In this document: positions 55,020-64,000 of the stretch, piece after piece
Numbering within the stretch: position 1 is the first letter of the stretch
Layout of the letters: every line of letters begins with the position of its first letter
From: an uncultured Pelagibacteraceae bacterium
Lineage (GTDB): Bacteria; Pseudomonadota; Alphaproteobacteria; Pelagibacterales; Pelagibacteraceae
Length of the DNA stretch: 64,000 nt
Direction of reading: 5' to 3'
Assembly (NCBI GenBank): GCA_902585415.1
Contig: CACIDN010000006.1
Location: 1 to 64,000, forward strand
Notes under the pieces: generated by a model
Seen by the model: only the letters and a program-made list of their open reading frames with translations
Database searches by the model: none
Told to the model about the DNA's origin: nothing
Program-made: the position numbers and the translations under genes

Positions 55020-55715
55020 GTGACTCAAATTTATTGCGATATTGCAGATATAAAAATTATAAAAAAGTATTCTAGAAAAAAAATTATCAAAGGTTTTACA
55101 ACTAATCCAAGTTTAATGAGAAAGGCGGGTGCTAAAGATTATAGTATTTATTCAAAAGAAATATTAAAAAATTGTAATAACAAACCCATATCATTTGAAG
55201 TTTTTGCAGATGATTATAAAAATATTCTAAAACAAGCTTTAAAAATCAACTCTTGGGGAAGTAACGTATATGTAAAAATACCAGTTGAAAATTCAAGAAG
55301 AATTTTTATGGGAAAAGTTATAAAAGAATTATGCAAAAAAAATATAAAAATGAATATTACAGCGGTTTATACACATAACCAAACAGTCAAAATATTAAAA
55401 AATATAAAAAAAAATTCAAAAGTGATTATTTCAATATTTGCTGGAAGAGCTGGCGATGCAGGAAAAGATCCTATTCCTGAAATCAAAAAAAGCATCTTTA
55501 GTGCCAAGAAATATAAAAATGTAAAAATTCTTTGGGCAAGTGTAAGAGAACCATATAACTTTAAACAAGCCTCTCAGTTAGGATGCCATCTAATAACTAT
55601 ACCCCCAGCTATAATTTTAAAAATTGAGAAATTTGGTAAGTCTTTTAAAAATTTAACGAATGATACAGTCAAAGCCTTTTTAATAGACAGTAAAAAGTCG
55701 AAATTTAAAATTTGA
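55020..55715 (+). CDS. Transaldolase/fructose-6-phosphate aldolase family protein
   Basis: GFTTNPSLMRKAG, VYVKIPV, MNITAVYTHNQ, SIFAGRAGDAGKDP. Confidence 0.85.
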   Translation: MTQIYCDIADIKIIKKYSRKKIIKGFTTNPSLMRKAGAKDYSIYSKEILKNCNNKPISFEVFADDYKNILKQALKINSWGSNVYVKIPVENSRRIFMGKVIKELCKKNIKMNITAVYTHNQTVKILKNIKKNSKVIISIFAGRAGDAGKDPIPEIKKSIFSAKKYKNVKILWASVREPYNFKQASQLGCHLITIPPAIILKIEKFGKSFKNLTNDTVKAFLIDSKKSKFKI

Positions 55716-55719
55716 GATT

Positions 55720-55796
<77 letters not shown>

Positions 55797-55799
55797 ATA

Positions 55800-56006
55800 T
55801 TAAATTCTATTTTTTAACTTATTAAGCTTTTTTACTCTTTTAATGTTTTCTTGGAGAATTCTTTTTTTTTTTTCAGATGGCTTTTCATAATTTGATCTAA
55901 TTTTTACTATTTTGAAAAAACCATCTCTTTGAAGTTTTCTTTTAAGAACCCTCAAAGCTTGTTCTACGTTATTGTCTTTTACCTCTATTTTAATAATAAC
56001 CTCCAA
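55800..56006 (-). CDS. rpsU: 30S ribosomal protein bS21
   Basis: VEQALRVLKRKLQRDGFFKIVKIRSNYEKPSEKKKR. Confidence 0.95.
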   Translation of the reverse strand: MEVIIKIEVKDNNVEQALRVLKRKLQRDGFFKIVKIRSNYEKPSEKKKRILQENIKRVKKLNKLKNRI

Positions 56007-56051
56007 AAAAATGTAGTAATTATCACCTTAAAAAAACTATGTCTATTATTT

Positions 56052-56624
56052 TTATACATTCTGTTTTTGCAGTTTTTCTTTTAATTTTTGCTCCTTTTTT
56101 ATTCGCCTGTCCGCCTTTTCGAGTGCTTCGGTAAGATCTTTTTGAGTAAATAAGTTTATGGCCACAGGGTCTTTAGAGTTTAGATTATTAAAATTCCAAT
56201 AACTTTTGTTTCTTATAGCAACTACTGAATTTTTAGTTATCCCCACTAATTTTGCAATTTGTGAGTCCTTCAACTTAGAATGATTTTTTAGCAACCATAA
56301 TACTGAGTCAGGCTTATCTTGTCTTTTAGATAATGGAACGTATTTTTTTGTTTTTTTTTCGATTTCTTTTATGTCGATATTAAAATTAATTATATTTAAA
56401 GGTCTATTTTTATCCTTACTTGAAAGTTCAATTTCCTCTCTTGTTAATTGACCAGCAGTAATTGGATTATATGGCTTTATACCTTTTGCCACTTCTCCAT
56501 CAGCTATACCCTGAACTTCAATCTCATGTAAATTACAAAAATTTGCAATCTGTTTAAAAGTTAAAGTGGTATTTTCTACTAACCATACAGCTGTAGCCAT
56601 TGGCATTAATGGTGTGATGTTCAT
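56052..56624 (-). CDS. DUF1013 / TrcR-type cell cycle transcriptional regulator
   Basis: PLMPMATAVWLVENTTLTFKQIANFCNLHEIEVQGIADGEVA and second HTH-like LKDSQIAKLVGITKNSVVAIRNKSYWN. Confidence 0.8.
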   Translation of the reverse strand: MNITPLMPMATAVWLVENTTLTFKQIANFCNLHEIEVQGIADGEVAKGIKPYNPITAGQLTREEIELSSKDKNRPLNIINFNIDIKEIEKKTKKYVPLSKRQDKPDSVLWLLKNHSKLKDSQIAKLVGITKNSVVAIRNKSYWNFNNLNSKDPVAINLFTQKDLTEALEKADRRIKKEQKLKEKLQKQNV

Positions 56625-56636
56625 AAGTTAAATTAA

Positions 56637-56867
56637 TTAGTTTTTACTTTCTGATTTAAAATTTTGAAACTTTTTATTGAATTTGCTTACTCTACCTTTG
56701 TCGAGAATTTTTTGTTTTCCACCTGTCCAAGCCGAGTGGGATTTTGGATCGATTTCTAGTTTTAGAACCTCGCCTTCTTTACCCCAAGTTGATTTAGTTT
56801 CGAATTGAGATCCATCAGTCATTTCTACCTTAATTTTATGATAATCAGGATGTACATTTTTTTTCAT
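56637..56867 (-). CDS. rpmE: 50S ribosomal protein bL31
   Basis: [29 protein letters not shown]...[25 protein letters not shown]. Confidence 0.96.
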   Translation of the reverse strand: MKKNVHPDYHKIKVEMTDGSQFETKSTWGKEGEVLKLEIDPKSHSAWTGGKQKILDKGRVSKFNKKFQNFKSESKN

Positions 56868-56901
56868 GCAAAATTTATAACAAAAGCAAAATATAAAACA
56901 A

Positions 56902-57642
56902 TTAAAACATGGGAAATTTTTCGTTAAAATCTCTATTAATTAACTCATTTGACGCTTTTACACTTATATTTTCAAATTTACTTAATTGAACTTTGTCTAC
57001 TAAGCCTCCTGCCTCTTTGATCAAAATAATACCTGCAGCAACATCCCACAAGTTAACTTTTTGGTGTATACTTGCGTCAAATCTTCCTGAAGCAACATAA
57101 GCCAGGTCCAAAGCTGCACTTCCAGTAATCCTGTAAATGAGATTTTTAGGTAAATTTTCTTTAAAATTTGCTCCATATATACAATTTTTTAATTCTTTTT
57201 TTTTTGATACCCTAACACTTTTATTGTTTAGGTACGTTCCCCCAGATTTTTCAGCATAAAAAATTTCATCTTTAATTGGATCATAGATAACCCCAGCAAC
57301 TATTTCATTATCTAGGATTAAGCTCACAGATATGCAAAAATGTGGAATACCATTTAAAAAATTAGTTGTACCATCAATAGGATCAATTACCCAAAAATTA
57401 CGTTTATCTGATCTCTCTATAAACCCACTTTCTTCAGTAAGTATTGAAAATTTTTTTTTCGATTTCTCCAACTCTTTTATTAAAATAGTCTCGACTTTTC
57501 TATCAGCATTTGTAACAAAATTATTTGGACCTTTTAAGGAAACTTGAAGTTTTTCAACTTCACCGAAGTCTCTTATTAATATCTTAGAGGCTGCGATACA
57601 AGATTTAATCATTATATTGAGATTAGGAGAAATAGAATTCAT
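56902..57642 (-). CDS. suhB: Inositol monophosphatase family protein
   Basis: [52 protein letters not shown]. Confidence 0.94.
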   Translation of the reverse strand: MNSISPNLNIMIKSCIAASKILIRDFGEVEKLQVSLKGPNNFVTNADRKVETILIKELEKSKKKFSILTEESGFIERSDKRNFWVIDPIDGTTNFLNGIPHFCISVSLILDNEIVAGVIYDPIKDEIFYAEKSGGTYLNNKSVRVSKKKELKNCIYGANFKENLPKNLIYRITGSAALDLAYVASGRFDASIHQKVNLWDVAAGIILIKEAGGLVDKVQLSKFENISVKASNELINRDFNEKFPMF

Positions 57643-57644
57643 AA

Positions 57645-58205
57645 CTATATTTTTTTTACGTACTCCAGAGTTCTAGTGTCTATAATTACCTCATCATCGC
57701 TTTCTACAAAAGGAGGCACTTGAATATTTATGTCATTTTCAAGTGTTGCAGGTTTATATGACGACGAAACAGTCTGGCCTTTTAGGGCGGCATCAGTATT
57801 TTTTATCTTACAAGTAATTTGATTTGGTAAATCAACTAAGATTGCATTGTTATTATAAAAACTAATAGTTACCTCTAAACTTTCTTTCAGTAGTTTTCCC
57901 TTCTCCCCTAGTAATTCCTTTTTAATTTCAACTTGCTCAAATGACTTCGGTTCCATAAAAAAAAAATTTTTCTCATCCGTATACAAATAGTTATATTTTG
58001 TCTCCTCTATCGATGCTTTTTCAACAGTTTCACTTGACCTAAATCTTTCATTTAATTTAGTATTTTTATTAATACTTTTCATTTCTATTTGAGCAAATGC
58101 ACCACCTTTTCCAGGTTTTACATGTTGAGTTTTAAGCACCTGCCATAAGTCATTTTTATATTCTAAAAGCATACCGACTCTAATTTCACCTGCGTTAATT
58201 TTCAT
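57645..58205 (-). CDS. efp: Elongation factor P
   Basis: Three OB-like segments: HVKPGKGGAFAQIEMKSI and PPFVESDDEVIIDTRTLEYVKK. Confidence 0.96.
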   Translation of the reverse strand: MKINAGEIRVGMLLEYKNDLWQVLKTQHVKPGKGGAFAQIEMKSINKNTKLNERFRSSETVEKASIEETKYNYLYTDEKNFFFMEPKSFEQVEIKKELLGEKGKLLKESLEVTISFYNNNAILVDLPNQITCKIKNTDAALKGQTVSSSYKPATLENDINIQVPPFVESDDEVIIDTRTLEYVKKI

Positions 58206-58813
58206 ATAAATTTATTTATAGCCTCATTTGGTTTTTTTTTGTTTTTCCAAATGTAACCTGAAATAGCCAAAAAGTTTGCTTTATTCAATAAAAGTTTTTT
58301 ATAATTATTAGAGTTAATACCGCCAATTGCTACTATTGGTTTATTTGTGATCCTTCTAGCTTCTTTTAGTGTGTTGACCGATGCTCTATATTTTACTTTT
58401 TTTGTTTTTGACAAATTAAAAGCACCAAATGCCAAGTAATCAGCTTTATTTCGAATGGCAACTTTCGCTAACTTAATTGAATTATGACAAGTAACTCCTA
58501 TTATTTTGTTTCCAATTAGTTTTCTTGCATCTAACACGTTCATATCTTTTTGACCTAAGTGACAACCATCTGCTTTTATTTTTTTTGTTAAAAAAACATC
58601 GTCATTTACAATAAATTTAACTTTAAATTTTTTACAAATTTTTTTTATTTTTTTTCCAATATTCAATTTTTTTTTGAAACTCTCGTTTTTAAGTCTCAAC
58701 TGAAAAAAACTAACTTTATTTGTTTTAAATATTTTAATTAAATCGCTGTAAAAAGATTTTTTTATCGTTAAGGGAGAAATTAAATATATAAATTTTTTTT
58801 TATTAATTTTCAA
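58202..58813 (-). CDS. thiE: Thiamine phosphate synthase family protein
   Basis: FFQLRLKN, FIVNDDVFL, ADGCHLGQKDMN, IVAIGGINSNN. Confidence 0.8.
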   Translation of the reverse strand: MKINKKKFIYLISPLTIKKSFYSDLIKIFKTNKVSFFQLRLKNESFKKKLNIGKKIKKICKKFKVKFIVNDDVFLTKKIKADGCHLGQKDMNVLDARKLIGNKIIGVTCHNSIKLAKVAIRNKADYLAFGAFNLSKTKKVKYRASVNTLKEARRITNKPIVAIGGINSNNYKKLLLNKANFLAISGYIWKNKKKPNEAINKFI

Positions 58814-59810
58814 ATTCCTTAGACCATTTTCCTTGAGCTGCTAATTTATTCATTTTTGCTCGTTGGTTGAAAATCTTTTGAGTTCCCTCAATGTTTTGAA
58901 TGTCTTTTGACCAAAATTTTAAAGCGCTTTGCTGTAGAGCTCGACCATATGAAAAACTCATAATAAAATTAGTGTCATTATATTTATTTATTAAATTCAA
59001 GTTTTCTGTTGCTTCAATCTCAGATTGACCTCCGGACAAAAAAGTTATTCCCGGAACCTCTAAAGGCACTGAATTTTTTAAACATTCTAAAGTTAATTTA
59101 GCAACTTTATCATTTGATATTTTATTTTTACATTTATCGCCAGCCAAAATCATGTTAGGCTTAAGTATAATTCCTGTCAAATCAACTTTGTGCAAAATTA
59201 ATTCTTCAAAGCATTTTTTTATGACCTCTGAAGTTTTTGAAAAACAATCTTCTGCTGAATGATCGCCGTCCATTAATACCTCTGGCTCAACTATTGGGAC
59301 CATATTGCGCTCTTGAACTAAAGCAGAATATCTTCCTAATGCATGAGCATTTGACTGAATAGAAAGTTTACTAGGATAAATTTTGGATATACCATAAACA
59401 CCTCTCCATTTTGTAAATTTTGCTCCAAGTTTATAATATTCTTTTAATCTTTCTCGTAATCCATCCAAGCCCTCAGTAATTTTTTCATCTGGGGATCCAG
59501 CCAAAACCTTAGCACCTGTATCAACTTTTATACCTGGAGAAGACCCCATATTTAAAATTAACTCTGGGATCAAATTATTTTTGGAAGTTTGTTGTTTTAT
59601 TGTTTCATCATACAATATCACACCGCCTATACATTCGGTCATACTTGATGAACTAAATAGTGTTTCTCTAAATAATAATCTGTTTTCTGGTGTTGACGGC
59701 ACATTTACATCATCTAGTCTTTTGGTCATAGTCCCTGTGCTTTCGTCTGCTGCAAGTATACCTTTGCCATTTTTTAAAATTTTAAGAGCAATGTTATTTA
59801 GTTCAGACAT
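58803..59810 (-). CDS. Class I fructose-bisphosphate aldolase
   Basis: GKGILAADESTGTMTKRLDDVNVPSTPENRLLFRETLF, PGITFLSGGQSEIEATENLN, FSYGRALQQSALKFW. Confidence 0.95.
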   Translation of the reverse strand: MSELNNIALKILKNGKGILAADESTGTMTKRLDDVNVPSTPENRLLFRETLFSSSSMTECIGGVILYDETIKQQTSKNNLIPELILNMGSSPGIKVDTGAKVLAGSPDEKITEGLDGLRERLKEYYKLGAKFTKWRGVYGISKIYPSKLSIQSNAHALGRYSALVQERNMVPIVEPEVLMDGDHSAEDCFSKTSEVIKKCFEELILHKVDLTGIILKPNMILAGDKCKNKISNDKVAKLTLECLKNSVPLEVPGITFLSGGQSEIEATENLNLINKYNDTNFIMSFSYGRALQQSALKFWSKDIQNIEGTQKIFNQRAKMNKLAAQGKWSKEFEN

Positions 59811-59811
59811 G

Positions 59812-60990
59812 TTAACTTAAAGCTTTTATACCAGGAAGATCTTTACCTTCAAGATATTCTAAAAATGCACCACCAGCAGTTGAAACAAAATTGAAATCTT
59901 TAATTGCCTTTATTTCATTGATTAATGCTATTGTATCCCCTCCACCCACAACTGAGTAAATTGATTTATTTTTATTTTTTTTAATAATTGCTTTTGCAAT
60001 TTCGTAACTACCTTTTGCAAAGTTAGGATTTTCGAAATACCCCGCTGGTCCATTCCATAAAACTGTTTCACTATTTTCAACTAATTTTTTAATTGCATTG
60101 ATTGTTTTTGGTCCAATATCTAAAATTAAATCATCTTCACCTATTTCATTTAGTTCCTTAATCTTAGATTCACCATTTAGATTTTTTCCTACTAAAACAT
60201 CTATCGGATAAGTAATTGAGCAAGAATGTTGTTTTGAAATTTTAAATATTTCTTCAATTATTTTTTCACAATTTTCTTCTTTAATTGATTTCCCTATTTG
60301 ATTTCCTTTGTGATTAAGAATATTATTTGCCATACCTCCAACGATAATAATGTTATTAAATTTAGGAATTAAATTTTTAATTATTCCAATTTTTGTGGAA
60401 ATTTTAGACCCTCCAATAATACAAGTAATTGGTTTTTTAATTTCAGATGTAACTTTTTTTAAAGCATTCAATTCTGCCTGTAATTGAAGCCCGGCAAAAG
60501 AAGGCAAAAATTCTGTGATTTTACTTACAGATGTGTGGGCTCTATGAGAACAAGAAAATGCATCATTTACAAACAAATCTGCTAAACCAGCCAATTGTTT
60601 GGCCATTGAAGCATCATTTTTTTCCTCTTTTTCATAAAATCTAATATTTTCCAAACATATAATTTCATCAAATTCTTCTGAGAATAAATCATCTTTTTCT
60701 AATTTAAAAATATCATCACTAATGAGTTTAATTTTTTTATTGATTTTTTTTTCTAAATATTCACAAATTGGCTTCATAGATAGTTCGCTATTTTTTTTCC
60801 CGTTAGGACGTCCTACATGAGAAACCACTATAATTTTTGAATTTTTACTAAGTAAAAAATTAATTATTGGTAAAATTTTGTCAATTCTTGTTTGGTCAGT
60901 GATTATACCATTTTTTAAAGGAACATTTAAATCTAATCTAAGTAAAACGTTTTTTTGGTACAAGTTTTCATTATCTTTGATATACTTCAT
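59812..60990 (-). CDS. pgk: Phosphoglycerate kinase
   Basis: LLRLDLNVPLKNGIITDQTRI, VVSHVGRPNGK, NDAFSCSHRAHTS, VGGGDTIALI, STAGGAFLEYLEG. Confidence 0.98.
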   Translation of the reverse strand: MKYIKDNENLYQKNVLLRLDLNVPLKNGIITDQTRIDKILPIINFLLSKNSKIIVVSHVGRPNGKKNSELSMKPICEYLEKKINKKIKLISDDIFKLEKDDLFSEEFDEIICLENIRFYEKEEKNDASMAKQLAGLADLFVNDAFSCSHRAHTSVSKITEFLPSFAGLQLQAELNALKKVTSEIKKPITCIIGGSKISTKIGIIKNLIPKFNNIIIVGGMANNILNHKGNQIGKSIKEENCEKIIEEIFKISKQHSCSITYPIDVLVGKNLNGESKIKELNEIGEDDLILDIGPKTINAIKKLVENSETVLWNGPAGYFENPNFAKGSYEIAKAIIKKNKNKSIYSVVGGGDTIALINEIKAIKDFNFVSTAGGAFLEYLEGKDLPGIKALS

Positions 60991-61997
60991 TAAGAAATCT
61001 TACGAAGGTACTCTGCAATATCACACATTCTATTGGAAAAACCCCACTCGTTATCATACCATGCTGATATTTTGCCCATGTTTTTACCAACTACATTTGT
61101 TAAATTTGCATCAATAATTGACGATGCAGGATCATGATTAAAATCTACCGAAACAAGGTTTTCTTGAGTTATCTTTAAAACCTTATTTTTATTATTATTG
61201 CTAAATTTCTTAAAAGCCGAGTTAATTTTCTCTATACTTAAATCCTTTTTTGTCTGAAAGACAAGTTCAACTAATGAAACATTAGGAGTTGGCACTCTCA
61301 TAGCAACACCTTCCAGCTTTCCTTTTAATGATGGTATAATTTCACCAATTGCTCTTGAAGCCCCGGTCGAAGTTGGTATTATAGATTGAACAGCAGATCT
61401 TGCCCTTCTTGGATCTTTATGGGAATTATCAAGCATTCTTTGATCTGTTGTATAAGAATGTATTGTTGTCATAAAACCTTTTTCAATTTCAAAATTATTA
61501 TTTAAAACATAAACAACTGGAGCTAAGCAATTAGTTGTACAGGAGGCAGCAGAAATAATTTTATCCTTTTTTGAAATATTTGTGTGGTTTACACCATAAA
61601 CTATAGTTTTGTCTGCACTTTTACATGGTGCCGAAACAACTACTTTTTTGGCGCCATTTTTTATATGAGAAATTAATTTATCCTTTGAATTAAATTTACC
61701 TGTGCATTCAAAAACAATATCAACATTATATTTTTTCCATGATATTTTGCTTAAATTATTTTCCTGCGAATAAGTAATTTTGTTTCCATTGATTATTAAT
61801 TTATTTTTTTCCACAGATACTTTCCCTTTAAATATTCCATGTACACTGTCTCTTTTTATAAGATCACAAGCTGTTATAATATCTGCTTTATTATTAATAT
61901 GATTAACTTTAATACCTTTATAATTTTCTTCAAAAACTGATCGAAGGACCATTCTACCAATTCTACCTAATCCGTTAATTCCAATTTTAGCTTTCAA
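60990..61997 (-). CDS. gap: Glyceraldehyde-3-phosphate dehydrogenase, type I
   Basis: [41 protein letters not shown]. Confidence 0.98.
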   Translation of the reverse strand: MKAKIGINGLGRIGRMVLRSVFEENYKGIKVNHINNKADIITACDLIKRDSVHGIFKGKVSVEKNKLIINGNKITYSQENNLSKISWKKYNVDIVFECTGKFNSKDKLISHIKNGAKKVVVSAPCKSADKTIVYGVNHTNISKKDKIISAASCTTNCLAPVVYVLNNNFEIEKGFMTTIHSYTTDQRMLDNSHKDPRRARSAVQSIIPTSTGASRAIGEIIPSLKGKLEGVAMRVPTPNVSLVELVFQTKKDLSIEKINSAFKKFSNNNKNKVLKITQENLVSVDFNHDPASSIIDANLTNVVGKNMGKISAWYDNEWGFSNRMCDIAEYLRKIS

Positions 61998-63934
61998 AAT
62001 CTTTCCTTAATTTTATTTACAATGTTTTTCTCATTTAATTTAAAATGATCAAAAATATCTTGATATGGTGCACTTTTTCCGAATTGATTGATCCCAAAAT
62101 TTAATCCATCATCACCAGTATATTTTTTCCAGTAGTTCGTCTCAGATGCCTCTATTGAAACCTTTAATAAATTATCTGTTAATATTTCAGATTTATAACT
62201 TTCACTCTGTGAGTCAAAAATTTCGTTACAAGGCATTGATATAACTTTTGAATAGATATTATCTATGGCTAATTTATGACTTATTCTACATGCAAGATCT
62301 ATCTCAGAACCTGATGAAATTAAAATCAAATTTAAATTATTTCCAGTTCTCATTATTTCATATGCTCCCCTGGAGCACTGATTAATATTTGAATAATCTT
62401 TTCTAATTGGATTGGTTTTTTGTCTTGTTAAAGCTATTGCACTTGGAGTATTTTTATTTTCAAGAGCTAGTTGCCAACATTCAAATGTCTCTATACTATC
62501 TGCGGGCCTAAAAACATTTAAATTTGGTATTGATCTTAGCGCCGATAATTGTTCTATTGGCTGATGAGTTGGTCCATCTTCACCAAGACCGATTGAATCG
62601 TGAGTGAAAACAAAAATCACTTTTTGACCCATCATAGCAGAAAGCCTAATTGATGGTTTACAATAATCACTAAATATTAAAAAAGTTCCTCCATAAGGAA
62701 TTAGGTTACTATGTAGAGCTATTCCATTCATAATTCCGCACATGGCATGTTCTCTGACTCCATAATGGATATAATTTCCATCAAATTTTCCTGGCTTTAT
62801 AATTTTATGATTTTGAGTTTTTGTGTTATTAGAGCCAGCTAGATCAGCAGATCCTCCAATTAAACTCGTTAATTTTGACGCGATCTCAAGAAATTTTTCT
62901 GACGATTTCCTAGTCGCCATCGGTTCTAAATTTTTTATGTAACTCTTTTTTAACTCCTCAATTTCATCACTTAAGGACTCTGGTATTAAATTTTCCTTTT
63001 TTGGGTTATCGTCAGAACTAAATCTCTCTGCGTCTAAAGATGCTTTATTTCCAATATCCCTCCACGCATTTAATATTCTATCTGGAATTTCAAAAGGTTC
63101 ATATTTCCATTTTAATTTTTTTCTTACAAGTTTTAACTCATCTTTGCCTAAAGGACTACCATGAGAAGAAGCCTTACCACCCTTATTTGGAGAACCAAAG
63201 CCTATCGTCGTTTTGCAAGAAATAGCAAAAGGTTTTTTTGAATTTTGAGCTTTTTTTAGTGCTCTAAAAATTTGTTTTTCGTTGTGTCCATTTATGTCTA
63301 AGTAATTCCAGCCGTAACTCTCGAATCTTTTTTTGGTGTTATCTGAAACAGCTAGGTTAGTTGGGCCATCTATAGATACTGAATTATTATCAAACAATAA
63401 AATGAGATTTCTTAGTTTTAAATGACCTGCTAAACTTAAAGCTTCATGACTTATACCCTCCATCAAGCAACCATCTCCAGCTAGAACATATGTTTTGTGG
63501 TCTATAGATTTCTTCCCAATTTTGCTCTTTAAAATTTCTTCTGCTAAAGCAAAGCCCACTGCATTTGAAATTCCTTGACCAAGTGGTCCCGTAGTTGTTT
63601 CAATACCAGAATTCGAATGATACTCAGGATGTCCGGCGCATATGGAATCTAGCTTTCTAAAATTTTTTATGTCCTCTAAAGAGACACTTTTGTATCCTGT
63701 TAAATAAAGTAATGAATATAAAAGCATTGATCCATGGCCTGCGGATAAAATAAACCTATCTCTGTTTATCCAACTTGGATCTTTAGGATTGAATTTTAAA
63801 AAATTTTTAAATAAAACTGTTACGACATCAGCCATTCCCATAGGCATGCCTGGATGACCAGAATTCGCTGCTTCTACCGCATCAATTGATAAAAATCTAA
63901 TTGCGTTAGCTAATTGTTTATGTTCTACTTTCAA
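61994..63934 (-). CDS. tkt: Transketolase
   Basis: [55 protein letters not shown]. Confidence 0.98.
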   Translation of the reverse strand: MKVEHKQLANAIRFLSIDAVEAANSGHPGMPMGMADVVTVLFKNFLKFNPKDPSWINRDRFILSAGHGSMLLYSLLYLTGYKSVSLEDIKNFRKLDSICAGHPEYHSNSGIETTTGPLGQGISNAVGFALAEEILKSKIGKKSIDHKTYVLAGDGCLMEGISHEALSLAGHLKLRNLILLFDNNSVSIDGPTNLAVSDNTKKRFESYGWNYLDINGHNEKQIFRALKKAQNSKKPFAISCKTTIGFGSPNKGGKASSHGSPLGKDELKLVRKKLKWKYEPFEIPDRILNAWRDIGNKASLDAERFSSDDNPKKENLIPESLSDEIEELKKSYIKNLEPMATRKSSEKFLEIASKLTSLIGGSADLAGSNNTKTQNHKIIKPGKFDGNYIHYGVREHAMCGIMNGIALHSNLIPYGGTFLIFSDYCKPSIRLSAMMGQKVIFVFTHDSIGLGEDGPTHQPIEQLSALRSIPNLNVFRPADSIETFECWQLALENKNTPSAIALTRQKTNPIRKDYSNINQCSRGAYEIMRTGNNLNLILISSGSEIDLACRISHKLAIDNIYSKVISMPCNEIFDSQSESYKSEILTDNLLKVSIEASETNYWKKYTGDDGLNFGINQFGKSAPYQDIFDHFKLNEKNIVNKIKERF

Positions 63935-64000
63935 TTGTTGACCTATCTAGACTAAGATGATTCAATTTAATAATATTATATATATATGAAATACTTCAGC

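Overview
The window is an AT-rich, gene-dense alphaproteobacterial chromosome segment. Gene content and order resemble SAR11/Pelagibacterales; this is inferred from memory, no database was searched. It is mostly core genome: F-ATPase a/c/b subunits, smc, DUF721, mutY, ccrM, rnhB, ispE, a CCA-transferase-family gene, greA, hemF, petABC, ychF, pth, rplY, prs, lgt, a MarR/OmpR/EnvZ-type cassette, ilvE, pgsA, uvrC, folB, uvrB, trxB, carAB, dnaG, rpoD, a GDP-fucose/surface-glycan cluster, 5S rRNA, rpmJ, pntAB, tRNA-fMet, rpsU, rpmE, efp, thiE, fba, pgk, gap and tkt. I see no CRISPR array, transposase, prophage or obvious defence system. Best leads: (1) an intact-looking but short SMC (798 aa) with no recognisable hinge at its midpoint; (2) all three stable RNAs lie 3-6 nt from a same-strand translation-related gene (tRNA-Gln/CCA-transferase, 5S/rpmJ, rpsU/tRNA-fMet), which suggests RNA processing creates mRNA ends; (3) a 5S gene separated from 16S/23S with its own promoter-like sequence beside a surface-glycan island; (4) two GANTC sites just upstream of the ccrM start; (5) a divergent DUF721/mutY pair whose start codons abut in a CATATG; (6) a mini-uORF overlapping the apparent TTG start of carA.
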